Shown: in pieces, positions 16,596-24,350 of the stretch
Numbering within the stretch: the first letter of the stretch is position 1
Layout: each line of letters opens with the position of its first letter
NCBI GenBank assembly: GCA_903905445.1
Contig: CAIVGO010000515.1
Span: forward strand, 1-36,510
Length of the DNA stretch: 36,510 bases
Reading direction: 5' to 3'
Source: an uncultured Bacteroidota bacterium
Lineage (GTDB): Bacteria; Bacteroidota; Bacteroidia; Chitinophagales; Saprospiraceae
Translations under genes and position numbers: made by a program
Notes under the pieces: model-generated
What the model saw: only the letters and a program-made list of their open reading frames with translations
Told to the model about the DNA's origin: nothing
The model's database searches: none

Positions 16596-16820
16596 CTAAT
16601 ATTCATCCTCCTCAAAATGGGAATCTTCCTTTTTCGGATAATCGGGCCAAATATCCTCGATGCTATTGTAAAGTTCCTCGCCGTCATCCTCCATTAATTG
16701 AAGGTTTGAAATAACCTCCAAAGGGGCACCGCTGCGGATGGCATAATCAATCAATTCATCCCTGGTAAGGGGATAAGGAGCGTCTTGCAGATGAGTCGCT
16801 AAATCTAATGTCCAATACAT
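16596..16820 (-). CDS. DUF2795 domain-containing protein
   Basis: A 74-residue acidic protein of a short, highly conserved Bacteroidota family. The start is ATG 16820, giving MYWTLDLATHLQDAPYPLT, which is where family members begin; an ATG at 16865 would add 15 atypical residues. The core DELIDYAIRSGAPLEVISNLQ and the end IEDIWPDYPKKEDSHFEEDEY are typical. The function is unknown, and small size and conservation suggest a regulatory or adaptor role. It is usually a chromosomal housekeeping-type gene, so its position between cassette-like borders is unexpected. Confidence 0.9.
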   Translation of the reverse strand: MYWTLDLATHLQDAPYPLTRDELIDYAIRSGAPLEVISNLQLMEDDGEELYNSIEDIWPDYPKKEDSHFEEDEY

Positions 16821-17220
16821 ATTATCAAGGTTTAGTGTTTTTTTTAGATCTGATGAACGGTTCACAATTTTTTGATTATCAAATTATTGAAAAGAGTTTT
16901 TTTCAACCAGTTCTCTTGTTAGCCGTGGTTTTCTGTGACCTTTTGTTGTGTCCACATTGTCACTAACGTTTGCTTCCTTGCATACTGCCGCGTTTAGTCG
17001 GCAATGTGTGACAGTGCATTGTTGGCACTATTATTATTTTATAGCGCAAGCGGCTGCTAAGTTATTGATTATATTGCATGTAAGACATGTTTCGCTGCTT
17101 GTTTTTTGGGTTGACCAATCCATTTCAGAATCCGATTGCGCTACCTGACAACGTCTATTAAGCCGACTGATAATCAATATCTTTTATTCAAAATCGCGAT
17201 CGGACCCCGAACCAATCCCG
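16821..17220. other. 400-bp gap containing attC-like site B
   Basis: No gene is supported. The left part (16,821-16,960) is AT-rich leader DNA of the DUF2795 gene. The middle holds palindrome B. The right part (17,068-17,220) follows the ATP-grasp stop codon and contains only short inverted pieces, such as CCGATCG and CAATCGG. Confidence 0.5.
16961..17067 (-). repeat. attC-like site B (long form)
   Basis: The minus-strand left border is CAATAAC (17067-17061), or alternatively GTGCCAAC (17028-17021). The right border is GTTAGTG (16967-16961). The distal half, ATTGCCGACTAAACGCGGCAG then TATGCAAGGAAGC, closely matches sites C and D. The proximal half is diverged and longer, so the stem is less complete. 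Confidence 0.45.
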
Positions 17221-18084
17221 TCACAGCATCCCGCTGTCTTCCAACTTTTCGATAGCAATAATCTTTTCCCACATTAATCTGGGATTATTTGCAGCATATC
17301 CACTTTCTTGCCCATCATTTACTTCAATGACAATCCATTCACCCGCGACTGTTTTCGCTATATCTACCGCCAGAAAGCATACCGAAAGCCTTTTGGCTAC
17401 TTCATTACCTAAAGCCTCCACCTGCGTTTGCTCTTGCCGGGATAACGAATATGGTCTCGCCTCGTACCAATATCTTCCGATGCTTACTAAATGCTGCCGC
17501 CAGTAAAATAAACGAAATTCGTAACTGCTGGGCAATCGGTCTCCAGAAGATGGCTCTATCAATTGAAGTGGTATATATTCCCGGCATACTAGCTTCTGCC
17601 AGTGCAACATAGTATTATGTTTCCAATGGATACGGAGATCTTCAAATGCAGCGGCACTTTCAATTATACTCAGGCTCTTTTTATGCCTGCTGGTTTGTCG
17701 CTCGCCTTTTACAAACACAGGCCAGGAAAACTCGTTTTCGATATCCTTAACGGTTGGAAAGGATTCATACACCTTGCTTTTAGGGGTCAGATCCAAAAGT
17801 AAGGGATACCAATGGGGTAAAAGTGAACACCGTTGGTATTGCTCTAAAGTATGAACTAATTGGATTCCCGCTGTTAGTAAGGAATCATATACAACTGAGT
17901 AATCTGGGAAAGCGCCCATTCGGGCTACTACCATTTTGGCTGGTGGAGACAGAAGAGATTGCGTAGGGAAGTAGTGTCGAAAGTTAAAATCATACACCCT
18001 TACCCCAATGGTTTTACTCATTACGGGAATCGTATCCTGAATGATAAAAAAATCATCTACTTCTACACAGTCCGTTAACTTCAT
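17221..18084 (-). CDS. ATP-grasp domain protein, R2K-like (cassette 4)
   Basis: A 287-residue cytoplasmic protein that appears to belong to the ATP-grasp superfamily, which joins a carboxylate to an amine or thiol using ATP. Key pieces are FSWPVFVKGERQTSRHK (phosphate-contacting Lys and Arg), CREYIPL, YEFRLFYWRQHLVSIGRYW (Arg-containing strand of the R2K clade) and FLAVDIAKTVAGEWIVIEVNDGQESGY (metal-binding Glu and Asn). R2K proteins often occur in peptide-modifying or phage-related contexts, but no precursor peptide was found beside it. It sits between attC-like sites C and B with no partner gene. Confidence 0.75.
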   Translation of the reverse strand: MKLTDCVEVDDFFIIQDTIPVMSKTIGVRVYDFNFRHYFPTQSLLSPPAKMVVARMGAFPDYSVVYDSLLTAGIQLVHTLEQYQRCSLLPHWYPLLLDLTPKSKVYESFPTVKDIENEFSWPVFVKGERQTSRHKKSLSIIESAAAFEDLRIHWKHNTMLHWQKLVCREYIPLQLIEPSSGDRLPSSYEFRLFYWRQHLVSIGRYWYEARPYSLSRQEQTQVEALGNEVAKRLSVCFLAVDIAKTVAGEWIVIEVNDGQESGYAANNPRLMWEKIIAIEKLEDSGML

Positions 18085-18115
18085 GCGCTACGCTTGGTTT
18101 CTTTTGATTTGTGCT

Positions 18116-18180
18116 AAATAACGGCGGCTTCCTTGCATACCGCCGCGCTTAGCGGGTGGTTGGCAAGGAAGAGTTATGGG
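18116..18180 (-). repeat. attC-like site C
   Basis: 65 bp; the minus strand runs from CCCATAAC (18180-18173) to GTTATTT (18122-18116). Stem: CTTCCTTGC pairs with GCAAGGAAG, with mismatched bases inside, around a tip reading CCCGCTAAGCGCGG. It begins 7 bases after the stop codon of the 447-residue gene. Confidence 0.6.
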
Positions 18181-18187
18181 TATAATT

Positions 18188-19531
18188 TCAATTTTCAAGT
18201 TCACCCAATAATTGAAACAAACCTGTTATCTTCATACCATCTTTAATTTCTTTAACCCTCATATTCTCTTCGCAGAAGAATATGTCTAAATCAAATAAGT
18301 TCACAATTTCAGGGTGATTAATTAATTGAACTTTAATGATTTTTCCATTTATTACCTTTCCATTAGATATTGTACATTTTTCTACACTAATTACTATGCC
18401 TATGAAATCAAAGCACCCAAATTCTGCAAGATTTTCATTTGGCATATATGCACAAAAGTCTTCGCTGAATTTTTGAGAGTCATTTTCGTCAAACCTATAT
18501 ACATCTAAGACATAGCCAAACCCAAAAAGATTTACCCTGTGATTTATATATTTTTTATATATTTCATTATTTTCAAAGTAATCAATACACAAAAATTTCA
18601 AGCCAAAAGTATCTTTCCCACTACCACTAATAACAGATACCAATTTGTTGTAATTATGCCATTCATGAATTTCTTTTATGTTGAATTGGAGAGAACTTTT
18701 TTGCAATAATGTTGGGAAAAATAATTTAATCCCACCCATCTCTATTGCTTTAAATTTTATTTTATCAAATACTAGATTATGCTCAACGTACAATCCATTG
18801 TTTTTTATTGAATCAGTTGAGATACAAGTTGAATAATATTCCATTTTTATATTGCTCCCTTGGTCTCGCAATGAATTAAATCCAATAGTTGCTCCCCAGG
18901 TATTCTCAAAATTTCCATTATTTACTTGTTTTATTTTGATCCCTAATTCATTTGTTGAAACTTCTGGTTTTATAATTATTTGCTCTTGAAAATATTCAGA
19001 CATAGTTCTCTTCACTAATTGGGTAGCCATTATCTTATCAGTCTGGTCACTGGTAAAACCAAAAATATTTTGATATGTAAATTCAGTGCCATTCCAATCA
19101 TAAGGCACTTTAAATGTTCCTCTTTCATTATTTTCTCTTTTGTATTCAACATAAATACAATTCAAACCATCTTCTTCTGGATTAATTCCTTTTCTATAAG
19201 TTTGTGCATGGTAAAATATTGTATATGATTTTATCTTATTTAAACTCAATCGACTATTAAATTCTAATCTCATTTTTTCGATAACCTCTTCTGCGGAAAT
19301 AGTATAGCTGTCATCTTCATTCAAATAGATATACCCAACCAACTCATTTTGGTCGTTTTCAAAGGATGCAATCGGAGAATAATTCCCATTGCTATGATTT
19401 CTAATGTAAATAATTAAATATTCTGCATATTTGAACAGAAAATCAAATTCTGATCTCGGAGAATTTTGAGGACCCTGGTCATTGGTAGACGCACTGCCAC
19501 TTTTGTTTTTGAAAAAGTCGAATAGTTTCAT
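18188..19531 (-). CDS. hypothetical protein, 447 residues (cassette 3)
   Basis: I do not recognise this protein. It has no signal peptide or membrane helix. The N-terminus is short and basic (MKLFDFFKNKSGSAS). An alpha/beta region follows, with DFLFKYAEYLIIYIRNHSNGN and GYIYLNEDDSYTISAEEVIEKM. The middle is strand-rich (WGATIGFNSLRDQGSNIKMEYYSTC), and the last ~90 residues could be a small beta-barrel (FDFIGIVISVEKCTISNGKVINGKIIKVQL). Codons are strongly A+T rich, unlike the chromosomal genes on either side of the array. It lies alone between attC-like sites D and C. A role in defence or stress is possible only by analogy with other cassette genes. Confidence 0.8.
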   Translation of the reverse strand: MKLFDFFKNKSGSASTNDQGPQNSPRSEFDFLFKYAEYLIIYIRNHSNGNYSPIASFENDQNELVGYIYLNEDDSYTISAEEVIEKMRLEFNSRLSLNKIKSYTIFYHAQTYRKGINPEEDGLNCIYVEYKRENNERGTFKVPYDWNGTEFTYQNIFGFTSDQTDKIMATQLVKRTMSEYFQEQIIIKPEVSTNELGIKIKQVNNGNFENTWGATIGFNSLRDQGSNIKMEYYSTCISTDSIKNNGLYVEHNLVFDKIKFKAIEMGGIKLFFPTLLQKSSLQFNIKEIHEWHNYNKLVSVISGSGKDTFGLKFLCIDYFENNEIYKKYINHRVNLFGFGYVLDVYRFDENDSQKFSEDFCAYMPNENLAEFGCFDFIGIVISVEKCTISNGKVINGKIIKVQLINHPEIVNLFDLDIFFCEENMRVKEIKDGMKITGLFQLLGELEN

Positions 19532-19545
19532 ATTTTATTTTTTTA

Positions 19546-19615
19546 CCCAGAACGGTTGCTTCCTTGCCAAACTGCTGCGTTTAGCGGGCAGTTGGCAGGG
19601 AAGCGTTAGTTAGGC
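19546..19615 (-). repeat. attC-like site D
   Basis: 70 bp; the minus strand runs from GCCTAAC (19615-19609) to GTTCTGGG (19553-19546). GCTTCC pairs with GGAAGC and TGCCAA with TTGGCA. CTGC/GCAG closes below a CCCGCTAAACGC tip, with an unpaired T that would bulge. The stop codon of the PIN gene (TAA at 19608-19606) lies inside the left border. Confidence 0.65.
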
Positions 19616-20736
19616 ATAGGCTTTTTTATTATTATTTGGTCTTTATTTCTTGCGCTATTTTTTAATTCGTAATACTCTTCACACTCACGACAATAATATT
19701 CTCCCGATTCATCAAGGTCTATCATCAATGAATTGCATTCTGGACAACAAATATGAATTGTTCCACAAAAATCACAGTTCCCTTTATCTACCATTTTGAT
19801 TTTATCGTTTTCAATTTCATGTAGATCTTGCAATGGAAACAACTTTAATTGGTTCGGATCTTCAAATTCTTCGATTGATTTTGCAATTCGTATTTTTGTG
19901 TAAAAGTATCCACCCTGGTAATAATCTTCATTCGATTGGCAAAATGGAGATTGACAATAAAAATGGCTTTCTTCGAAAAGTTCCCTTTTCAATTCAAGGA
20001 AATACTCTATATCTTCTTGCAGGCCTTCCGTCAATTCGACAACTCTTGTTAAATGCCTTTCGTATGTCAGCTCCAACTCTCCAATACTAACAATTATATC
20101 TCGATGAAATTTATCTTTATTGTCTTCGCCTGCAAAGTCTTTGAAATTATTTGAAACGAATACGCCTCGGCTTTTATCAACTTCTAATTTGTCGCTAAGA
20201 TACTCGACTGAACTGTATAAAATTATCGCATCGGGAAAATTGTTTTTATCACTTAAAAAAGGTGCAACTCTCTTTTCCATCGCAAGAATTGAAACTTTCT
20301 TTATTACTTCATCACTTATTGGTATGTTAACGCAACTGTTGACTAAAAAATCTTCTACCTGTTGAATGTGTTTTTTATTTTGCAAAATTTTTTCGTCTAT
20401 TTCTTTTTTTGCCTTTTCAATTAGCTCTTCTTGTATTGAAAAATCTTCTGCTGTGAGAAAGGCTTTTATCATTTTGGCTGACTCCAGGATCTCCCTTTTC
20501 CTCTTTTCCAAAAAATGAATTAGCTCCTCTGTGTTGTGCTTATTTCTTTCCCATTCTTTAAAAATCAAATCATTCACAAGAATCTGGTAGTCATTTTTCT
20601 TTACTTTTTCTCTGAGAGTCTTCAAAAGAGCAAAATGATGTTCAGAAAAAACACCTTGATAATAATTGCCTTTCTCAGAGTCATATCCATTTGCCAGATA
20701 AACCCAAATATTTGTATCGAATACAATGTATATCAT
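19606..20736 (-). CDS. PIN-domain protein with C-terminal zinc ribbon (cassette 2)
   Basis: A 376-residue protein. The N-terminal ~200 residues form a PIN-like nuclease domain (DUF4935-like). It opens YIVFDTNIWVYLANG, whose Asp is the first metal ligand, and carries FPDAIILYSSVEYL and SRGVFVSNNFKDFAG, which supply the later acidic positions. PIN domains cut single-stranded RNA. Residues 120-150 are charged and helical. The C-terminus has CxxC-type pairs (CDFCGTIHICCPECNS ... YYCRECEEYY), a likely zinc ribbon, and an earlier CQSPFCQ pair could bind a second metal. No antitoxin-like partner lies next to it, so it may be a stand-alone defence or RNA-processing nuclease. Its coding DNA is clearly A+T rich. 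Confidence 0.8.
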   Translation of the reverse strand: MIYIVFDTNIWVYLANGYDSEKGNYYQGVFSEHHFALLKTLREKVKKNDYQILVNDLIFKEWERNKHNTEELIHFLEKRKREILESAKMIKAFLTAEDFSIQEELIEKAKKEIDEKILQNKKHIQQVEDFLVNSCVNIPISDEVIKKVSILAMEKRVAPFLSDKNNFPDAIILYSSVEYLSDKLEVDKSRGVFVSNNFKDFAGEDNKDKFHRDIIVSIGELELTYERHLTRVVELTEGLQEDIEYFLELKRELFEESHFYCQSPFCQSNEDYYQGGYFYTKIRIAKSIEEFEDPNQLKLFPLQDLHEIENDKIKMVDKGNCDFCGTIHICCPECNSLMIDLDESGEYYCRECEEYYELKNSARNKDQIIIKKPMPN

Positions 20737-20760
20737 GGATTATTTTTTTTCTATTTGCTT

Positions 20761-20829
20761 GTGCCGAACGTTACGCTTCCCGAATGTGCGACGTTTAGGA
20801 AGCATTTTCGGGAAGCGATTGTTGGTGGC
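20761..20829 (-). repeat. attC-like site E
   Basis: 69 bp; the minus strand runs from GCCACCAAC (20829-20821) to GTTCGGCAC (20769-20761). CGCTTCCCGAA and TTCGGGAAGCG form a perfect 11-bp stem. It continues as ATG/CAT after single unpaired bases, which resembles the extrahelical bases of true attC hairpins. The tip contains CTTCCTAAACGTCG. Confidence 0.65.
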
Positions 20830-20858
20830 TTTTGGTTAATGTTTTCTATTTTCAATCC

Positions 20859-23438
20859 TTAATGCATATTCACAACGATTTTTTTAGAATAAATCCGATT
20901 TCCATCACGAACAGAGGCGAAATAAACTCCAGAGCGAAAGGACGAAATATCGATTTCCTTGAACGTTGTTTCTATATTCTCTTCAATACAAACCCGACCG
21001 TTCACATCTACAATTAGCAAGTGACCAATTGATTGACCTTGGGTTTTAACTATTAAGGTGTTTTTTAAGATATTCTGAAAAATTGACAAATCCGTATTAA
21101 TTGAACTCTTTTCTTTTGTAGAAGTAGTTTGTGAAATATAGAGGGCAAGTGTATCTACATCTACATTTCCCATTCCGTCCGTCCCCATTACAATCACGTT
21201 CATTTTCCCTTCGAATCCGTTATAGTTCGGCAACAAAAAAGTATGTGATTGGGAATAGGCTGTGTCAACAACCACACTATCAATCGTGCTGAAAAAATAA
21301 TAAAGAACCATAATTCCATGAACATCCTCCGATCCCTGAACAGTTAAAAAATAGGAATTATTTGCATGTAATGTGTCGTGATCATTAATACCTGAAATTT
21401 CAATCGATACTTCGCCTCCTCGTTGGTCAACAGTAAGCGGAGCAAAGGGTGGTGGAAGAATTTCTGGATCAAAACCAGAAGAAGAAAAGTCAATACTTTG
21501 GGGATCTTTAGAAAGTAGGTTAGGCAAAAGAGATTGGGTCACCGATGAATTATCTGTAATGCCCAGATGAGAATATCCCAACGAGCTTCCACTTAACAAA
21601 TTTGATAAAGGCGGGTTATCGAGTCCGCCAAATTGACTTGACAGACGCACCACCCCATCGTTTTGCGTTCCAATTAAGGATTCAAACCAAGTACAAGCTG
21701 ATGCGACTGAAAAATGGGCAAACGCACCAAGAATACCAGACATTCTACTTAAGGCAAGCAGCAATCGACTGCCAGATGTTACATTAAAATTATCGCAAAG
21801 GGTAAAGTCGGAGGCAATGGCATGAACAGGCACATCTGCAGACGGTGCCGAAATTAAATTGAGAATTTCATTGCTATTTACTCGAAGGCTGTTGATTGCT
21901 CCGGCGTTTACATTAAAGGTACCTGATATGTTATTGGATTTTCCACCGAATACCCAATTGGCTAATATCAATCCAATTGAATCCAATGACCCGGAAAGCA
22001 CAAAATTGCCGATTTCAGAACCGGAATGTGGTGTGTTTATTGATATCAAGCGATTAATATTTTTTGTATCAGAATAGTTGGCTAGGTATTTACGAGAGAC
22101 CAAGCCGCCCATACTGTGTCCAACCAAACTCACCTGATTGACAAAAATACCATCGTTCCTCAACAAATCTAGTTTTGTTTGTACGTATGAAGGAACCAAA
22201 TTAGCGGAATTGTAAAACGATTGATCGTTCGGATAACTTGGGGAACTCAAAAGAATTTCATTCCAGCCATGTTGTATCAAGGAGGACCTTGCAGCACCCC
22301 ACATCAGACCGTTGCTGGATAACCCATGCAAAAAAATCACTGGCACGGGTTTGGTGATGAATTCTAGGGTAAAATCCGTTGGATGTAGTTCGTCGTGTTT
22401 ATAGTCCAGTAGAATTTTATTGCCTTGAAAGGAACGAGGAGCAGTATAACGGGTTATCCAAACATTAGGCTCCACCATAGTATCCATTAATATCCCATAG
22501 TTCTCTTCGCTACTGCCATTGCGAATCGTAAATTTGCCTCTGTTCCTTTTAAGGGAAAGCGTATAAGTGCCGTCTGCTACCACCAGATAAGTAAAATCGA
22601 GATTGCTAAGTTTCAGAGAATCCACAAAATGATCGCTAGGCACTTCCACTTGATGATTATACAATATGACCTCAATTTTGGTTGTGAACTCCCAGGTTTC
22701 AGACCATATGGTATCTTGGCAGGAACCATTTGGCAAACCTACCCGCCAATAATATGTCCGATTTTTTTCTAGACCGGAAACCCACTTTTGTGTACTATTG
22801 ATGCTTGCCTTATAAATAGGCTCTATAAAAAGATCGGTTGTATCGACCTGTAAATAGTAGCCAGAAGAATTCGGGACTGGAGCCCAAGTCAAGAAAAGTG
22901 CAGTATCCTTTTCGGTCACTTCATTTAGAGGTTCTAAAAGCACAGGCGCTTCAGCAAATTTTTGAATAGATAATTCTACTCCCCATTCTAGGGCATTGTT
23001 AAAGAGATACGCAAGACCGCATTCGATCTCACCAATTAGGATTGAATCTATCGTGACAATTGATTCATCAATTTCGGCTACTTCATTATAGCCCATGGTC
23101 GTACCATCGGAAAAGTAAGCTATATAAAACAAGGGTACTCCACACCCCACTACCTTTTGATGAATTTTTAATATTCCAGGACCTTGGTACAATGGTAAAT
23201 CAGTCCGCTTAAAAACTGCAAAAAAGGGGTGGTCATCGGGGCCTTGTGCCTGGCACATTGGTTGTGGGTCATATAAGTTATATAGTCTCATAGATACGCC
23301 ACCAATTGTGTATCTACAAGTATTAGGGTTGAAGGGAGCCGTCGAATAATCGACAAAGTTAAGGTTCAGGCAGTTTTGAGAGTGGACATTAGAAGAGGTT
23401 GAGGCAAGAAAGGCTAAGAGGAGAAGAAGTCGAATCAT
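20859..23438 (-). CDS. secreted PGAP1-like esterase/lipase with T9SS sorting domain (cassette 1)
   Basis: An 859-residue exported hydrolase. I choose ATG 23438 (MIRLLLLLAFLASTSSNVHSQ, a good signal peptide) over an ATG at 23558 in the repeat region. A fibronectin-III-like domain follows (about 180-260, with LFLTWAPVPNSSGYYLQVDTT). Next comes an alpha/beta-hydrolase (about 375-600): VPVIFLHGLSSNG gives the oxyanion region and VSLVGHSMGGLVSRKYL the nucleophile Ser in GHSMGG. PGAP1 and lipase family members carry this plan. The last ~75 residues, ending SFRSGVYFASVRDGNRIYSKKIVV, are a type A T9SS C-terminal domain, so PorU (28606-32463) would be the peptidase that removes it. The gene fills a 2.7-kb unit flanked by perfect 9-bp inverted ends. 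Confidence 0.85.
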   Translation of the reverse strand: MIRLLLLLAFLASTSSNVHSQNCLNLNFVDYSTAPFNPNTCRYTIGGVSMRLYNLYDPQPMCQAQGPDDHPFFAVFKRTDLPLYQGPGILKIHQKVVGCGVPLFYIAYFSDGTTMGYNEVAEIDESIVTIDSILIGEIECGLAYLFNNALEWGVELSIQKFAEAPVLLEPLNEVTEKDTALFLTWAPVPNSSGYYLQVDTTDLFIEPIYKASINSTQKWVSGLEKNRTYYWRVGLPNGSCQDTIWSETWEFTTKIEVILYNHQVEVPSDHFVDSLKLSNLDFTYLVVADGTYTLSLKRNRGKFTIRNGSSEENYGILMDTMVEPNVWITRYTAPRSFQGNKILLDYKHDELHPTDFTLEFITKPVPVIFLHGLSSNGLMWGAARSSLIQHGWNEILLSSPSYPNDQSFYNSANLVPSYVQTKLDLLRNDGIFVNQVSLVGHSMGGLVSRKYLANYSDTKNINRLISINTPHSGSEIGNFVLSGSLDSIGLILANWVFGGKSNNISGTFNVNAGAINSLRVNSNEILNLISAPSADVPVHAIASDFTLCDNFNVTSGSRLLLALSRMSGILGAFAHFSVASACTWFESLIGTQNDGVVRLSSQFGGLDNPPLSNLLSGSSLGYSHLGITDNSSVTQSLLPNLLSKDPQSIDFSSSGFDPEILPPPFAPLTVDQRGGEVSIEISGINDHDTLHANNSYFLTVQGSEDVHGIMVLYYFFSTIDSVVVDTAYSQSHTFLLPNYNGFEGKMNVIVMGTDGMGNVDVDTLALYISQTTSTKEKSSINTDLSIFQNILKNTLIVKTQGQSIGHLLIVDVNGRVCIEENIETTFKEIDISSFRSGVYFASVRDGNRIYSKKIVVNMH

Positions 23439-23762
23439 GACGATTTCGTTTTTATGGTGAGAAAACTGAACGTGTATTTCTTTAAATTGGACTGTCAAAA
23501 GAATGAGTGATTTACGCCCAATGCATATGCTGCATTTATTTATTGTAACCGCCACCAACTACCGTACTACCGCAACTCCTATTGCGTTTATTCCAAATAC
23601 CTACGCAGTAATACCCCCTTATAAATCAATCACTTAATTTAAAAGCTTTATACTGGTCAGTTGCGGTATTGCGAAATCAAACATACTACTTACATTTTAT
23701 ATATCCAAAAAGTCAAGCGGGCTTTTTAACGCGCCCATTCCTTTTTTGGTGATATCCCCCCA
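23439..23762. other. 324-bp gap holding the left border of the array
   Basis: No gene is supported. It contains GCCACCAAC at 23551-23559 (the inverse of 20821-20829) and a 10-bp inverted repeat at 23568-23577 / 23659-23668. A weak GGGC/GCCC hairpin at 23719-23736 may end the DUF1415 transcript. The DNA between the arms is AT-rich. Confidence 0.55.
23551..23668 (-). repeat. boundary hairpin F (attI or attC-like candidate)
   Basis: Read on the minus strand, TACCGCAACT (23668-23659) and AGTTGCGGTA (23577-23568) pair perfectly over 10 bp around an 81-base interior. The sequence ends in GTTGGTGGC (23559-23551), where unit 1 begins. It does not share the CTAARCG tip of sites A-E. It could be the recombination site next to the first cassette or an unrelated hairpin. 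Confidence 0.4.
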
Positions 23763-24314
23763 CTACCCAACCACCTCCAAACAAGCCAACCGCAACAACT
23801 CCATATAAGCCAAACCCTTTTCCTGGGCAAAAGCAATATTACGCTCCGGTATGCCTTCCGGGTCTATAAAATGCCGCACCGCCTTGGTAATACTTTCCTC
23901 CCGCAACAAATGCAACATCGGATAAGGCGAGCGGTTGGTGTAATTGGCGGGGTCATCGTCGGTGGCGCCCGCAAAACAATACGATGGGTGAAAACTGGCT
24001 AACTGATAAATACCCTCATAATCCAGTTCTATGGATAAATCTTCGGCCATTTCGACCAAATCCAGGTAATCTATAAAATCCGGAAATTGCTCGGGAAAGA
24101 TGAGCAGGGTGGTTTCAATATCGGGCGATGCATCGAGGTAACGCAATTCTTCCTCCACCGCCGAAAGGGCGCTTTTTAGGGTTGCATCCGATAAAACTAC
24201 ATAACGGATGCTTTTGCGCAACATGGCTTTTGCCGCAAACGGACAAAAATTGCAGCCAATCACCACGGAGTTGATCCATTGACTGGTTTGGGCAATGACG
24301 GTTGAATCAGTCAT
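23763..24314 (-). CDS. DUF1415 family protein
   Basis: A 183-residue cytoplasmic protein of the DUF1415 family, found in many bacteria and of unknown function. The signature VIGCNFCPFAAKAM near residues 17-31 (two Cys) and the central LDYEGIYQLASFHPSYCFAG are typical. YTNRSPYPMLHLLREESI follows. The conserved Cys and His residues suggest a metal or redox role, but this is not established. It looks like a chromosomal gene beyond the cassette-like array. Confidence 0.9.
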   Translation of the reverse strand: MTDSTVIAQTSQWINSVVIGCNFCPFAAKAMLRKSIRYVVLSDATLKSALSAVEEELRYLDASPDIETTLLIFPEQFPDFIDYLDLVEMAEDLSIELDYEGIYQLASFHPSYCFAGATDDDPANYTNRSPYPMLHLLREESITKAVRHFIDPEGIPERNIAFAQEKGLAYMELLRLACLEVVG

Positions 24315-24350
24315 GTCTGTGGTGCTTGATATTGGGATACAGGGATTTAA

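Larger units (their letters stand above)
15842..23668 (-). mobile_element. integron-like gene cassette array (no integrase in window)
   Basis: The array holds six minus-strand genes, separated by imperfect palindromes of 55-107 bp. On the minus strand each unit begins GTTxxxx just after a palindrome and ends with a related xxxxAAC at the start of the next. Unit 1 is GTTGGTGGC...GCCACCAAC, perfect over 9 bases. Unit 2 is GTTCGGC...GCCTAAC, unit 3 GTTCTGGG...CCCATAAC and unit 4 GTTATTT...CAATAAC, each with one mismatch. This matches the R'/R'' arrangement of integron cassettes. Three palindromes (A, C, D) are closely similar, B shares one half with them, and all of A to E share CTAA(A/G)CG near the tip. 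Several genes are visibly richer in A+T than their chromosomal neighbours. No IntI gene is present in the window. The interpretation is inferred from pattern only. Confidence 0.55.

Noticed and set aside
23439-23558. N-terminal extension of the esterase to ATG 23558
   Set aside because: It would put 40 atypical residues before a good signal peptide and start inside the boundary repeat.
15842-23668. Insertion sequences or a composite transposon as the explanation for the repeats
   Set aside because: No transposase is present, each repeat is a hairpin between single genes, and units have individually matched ends.
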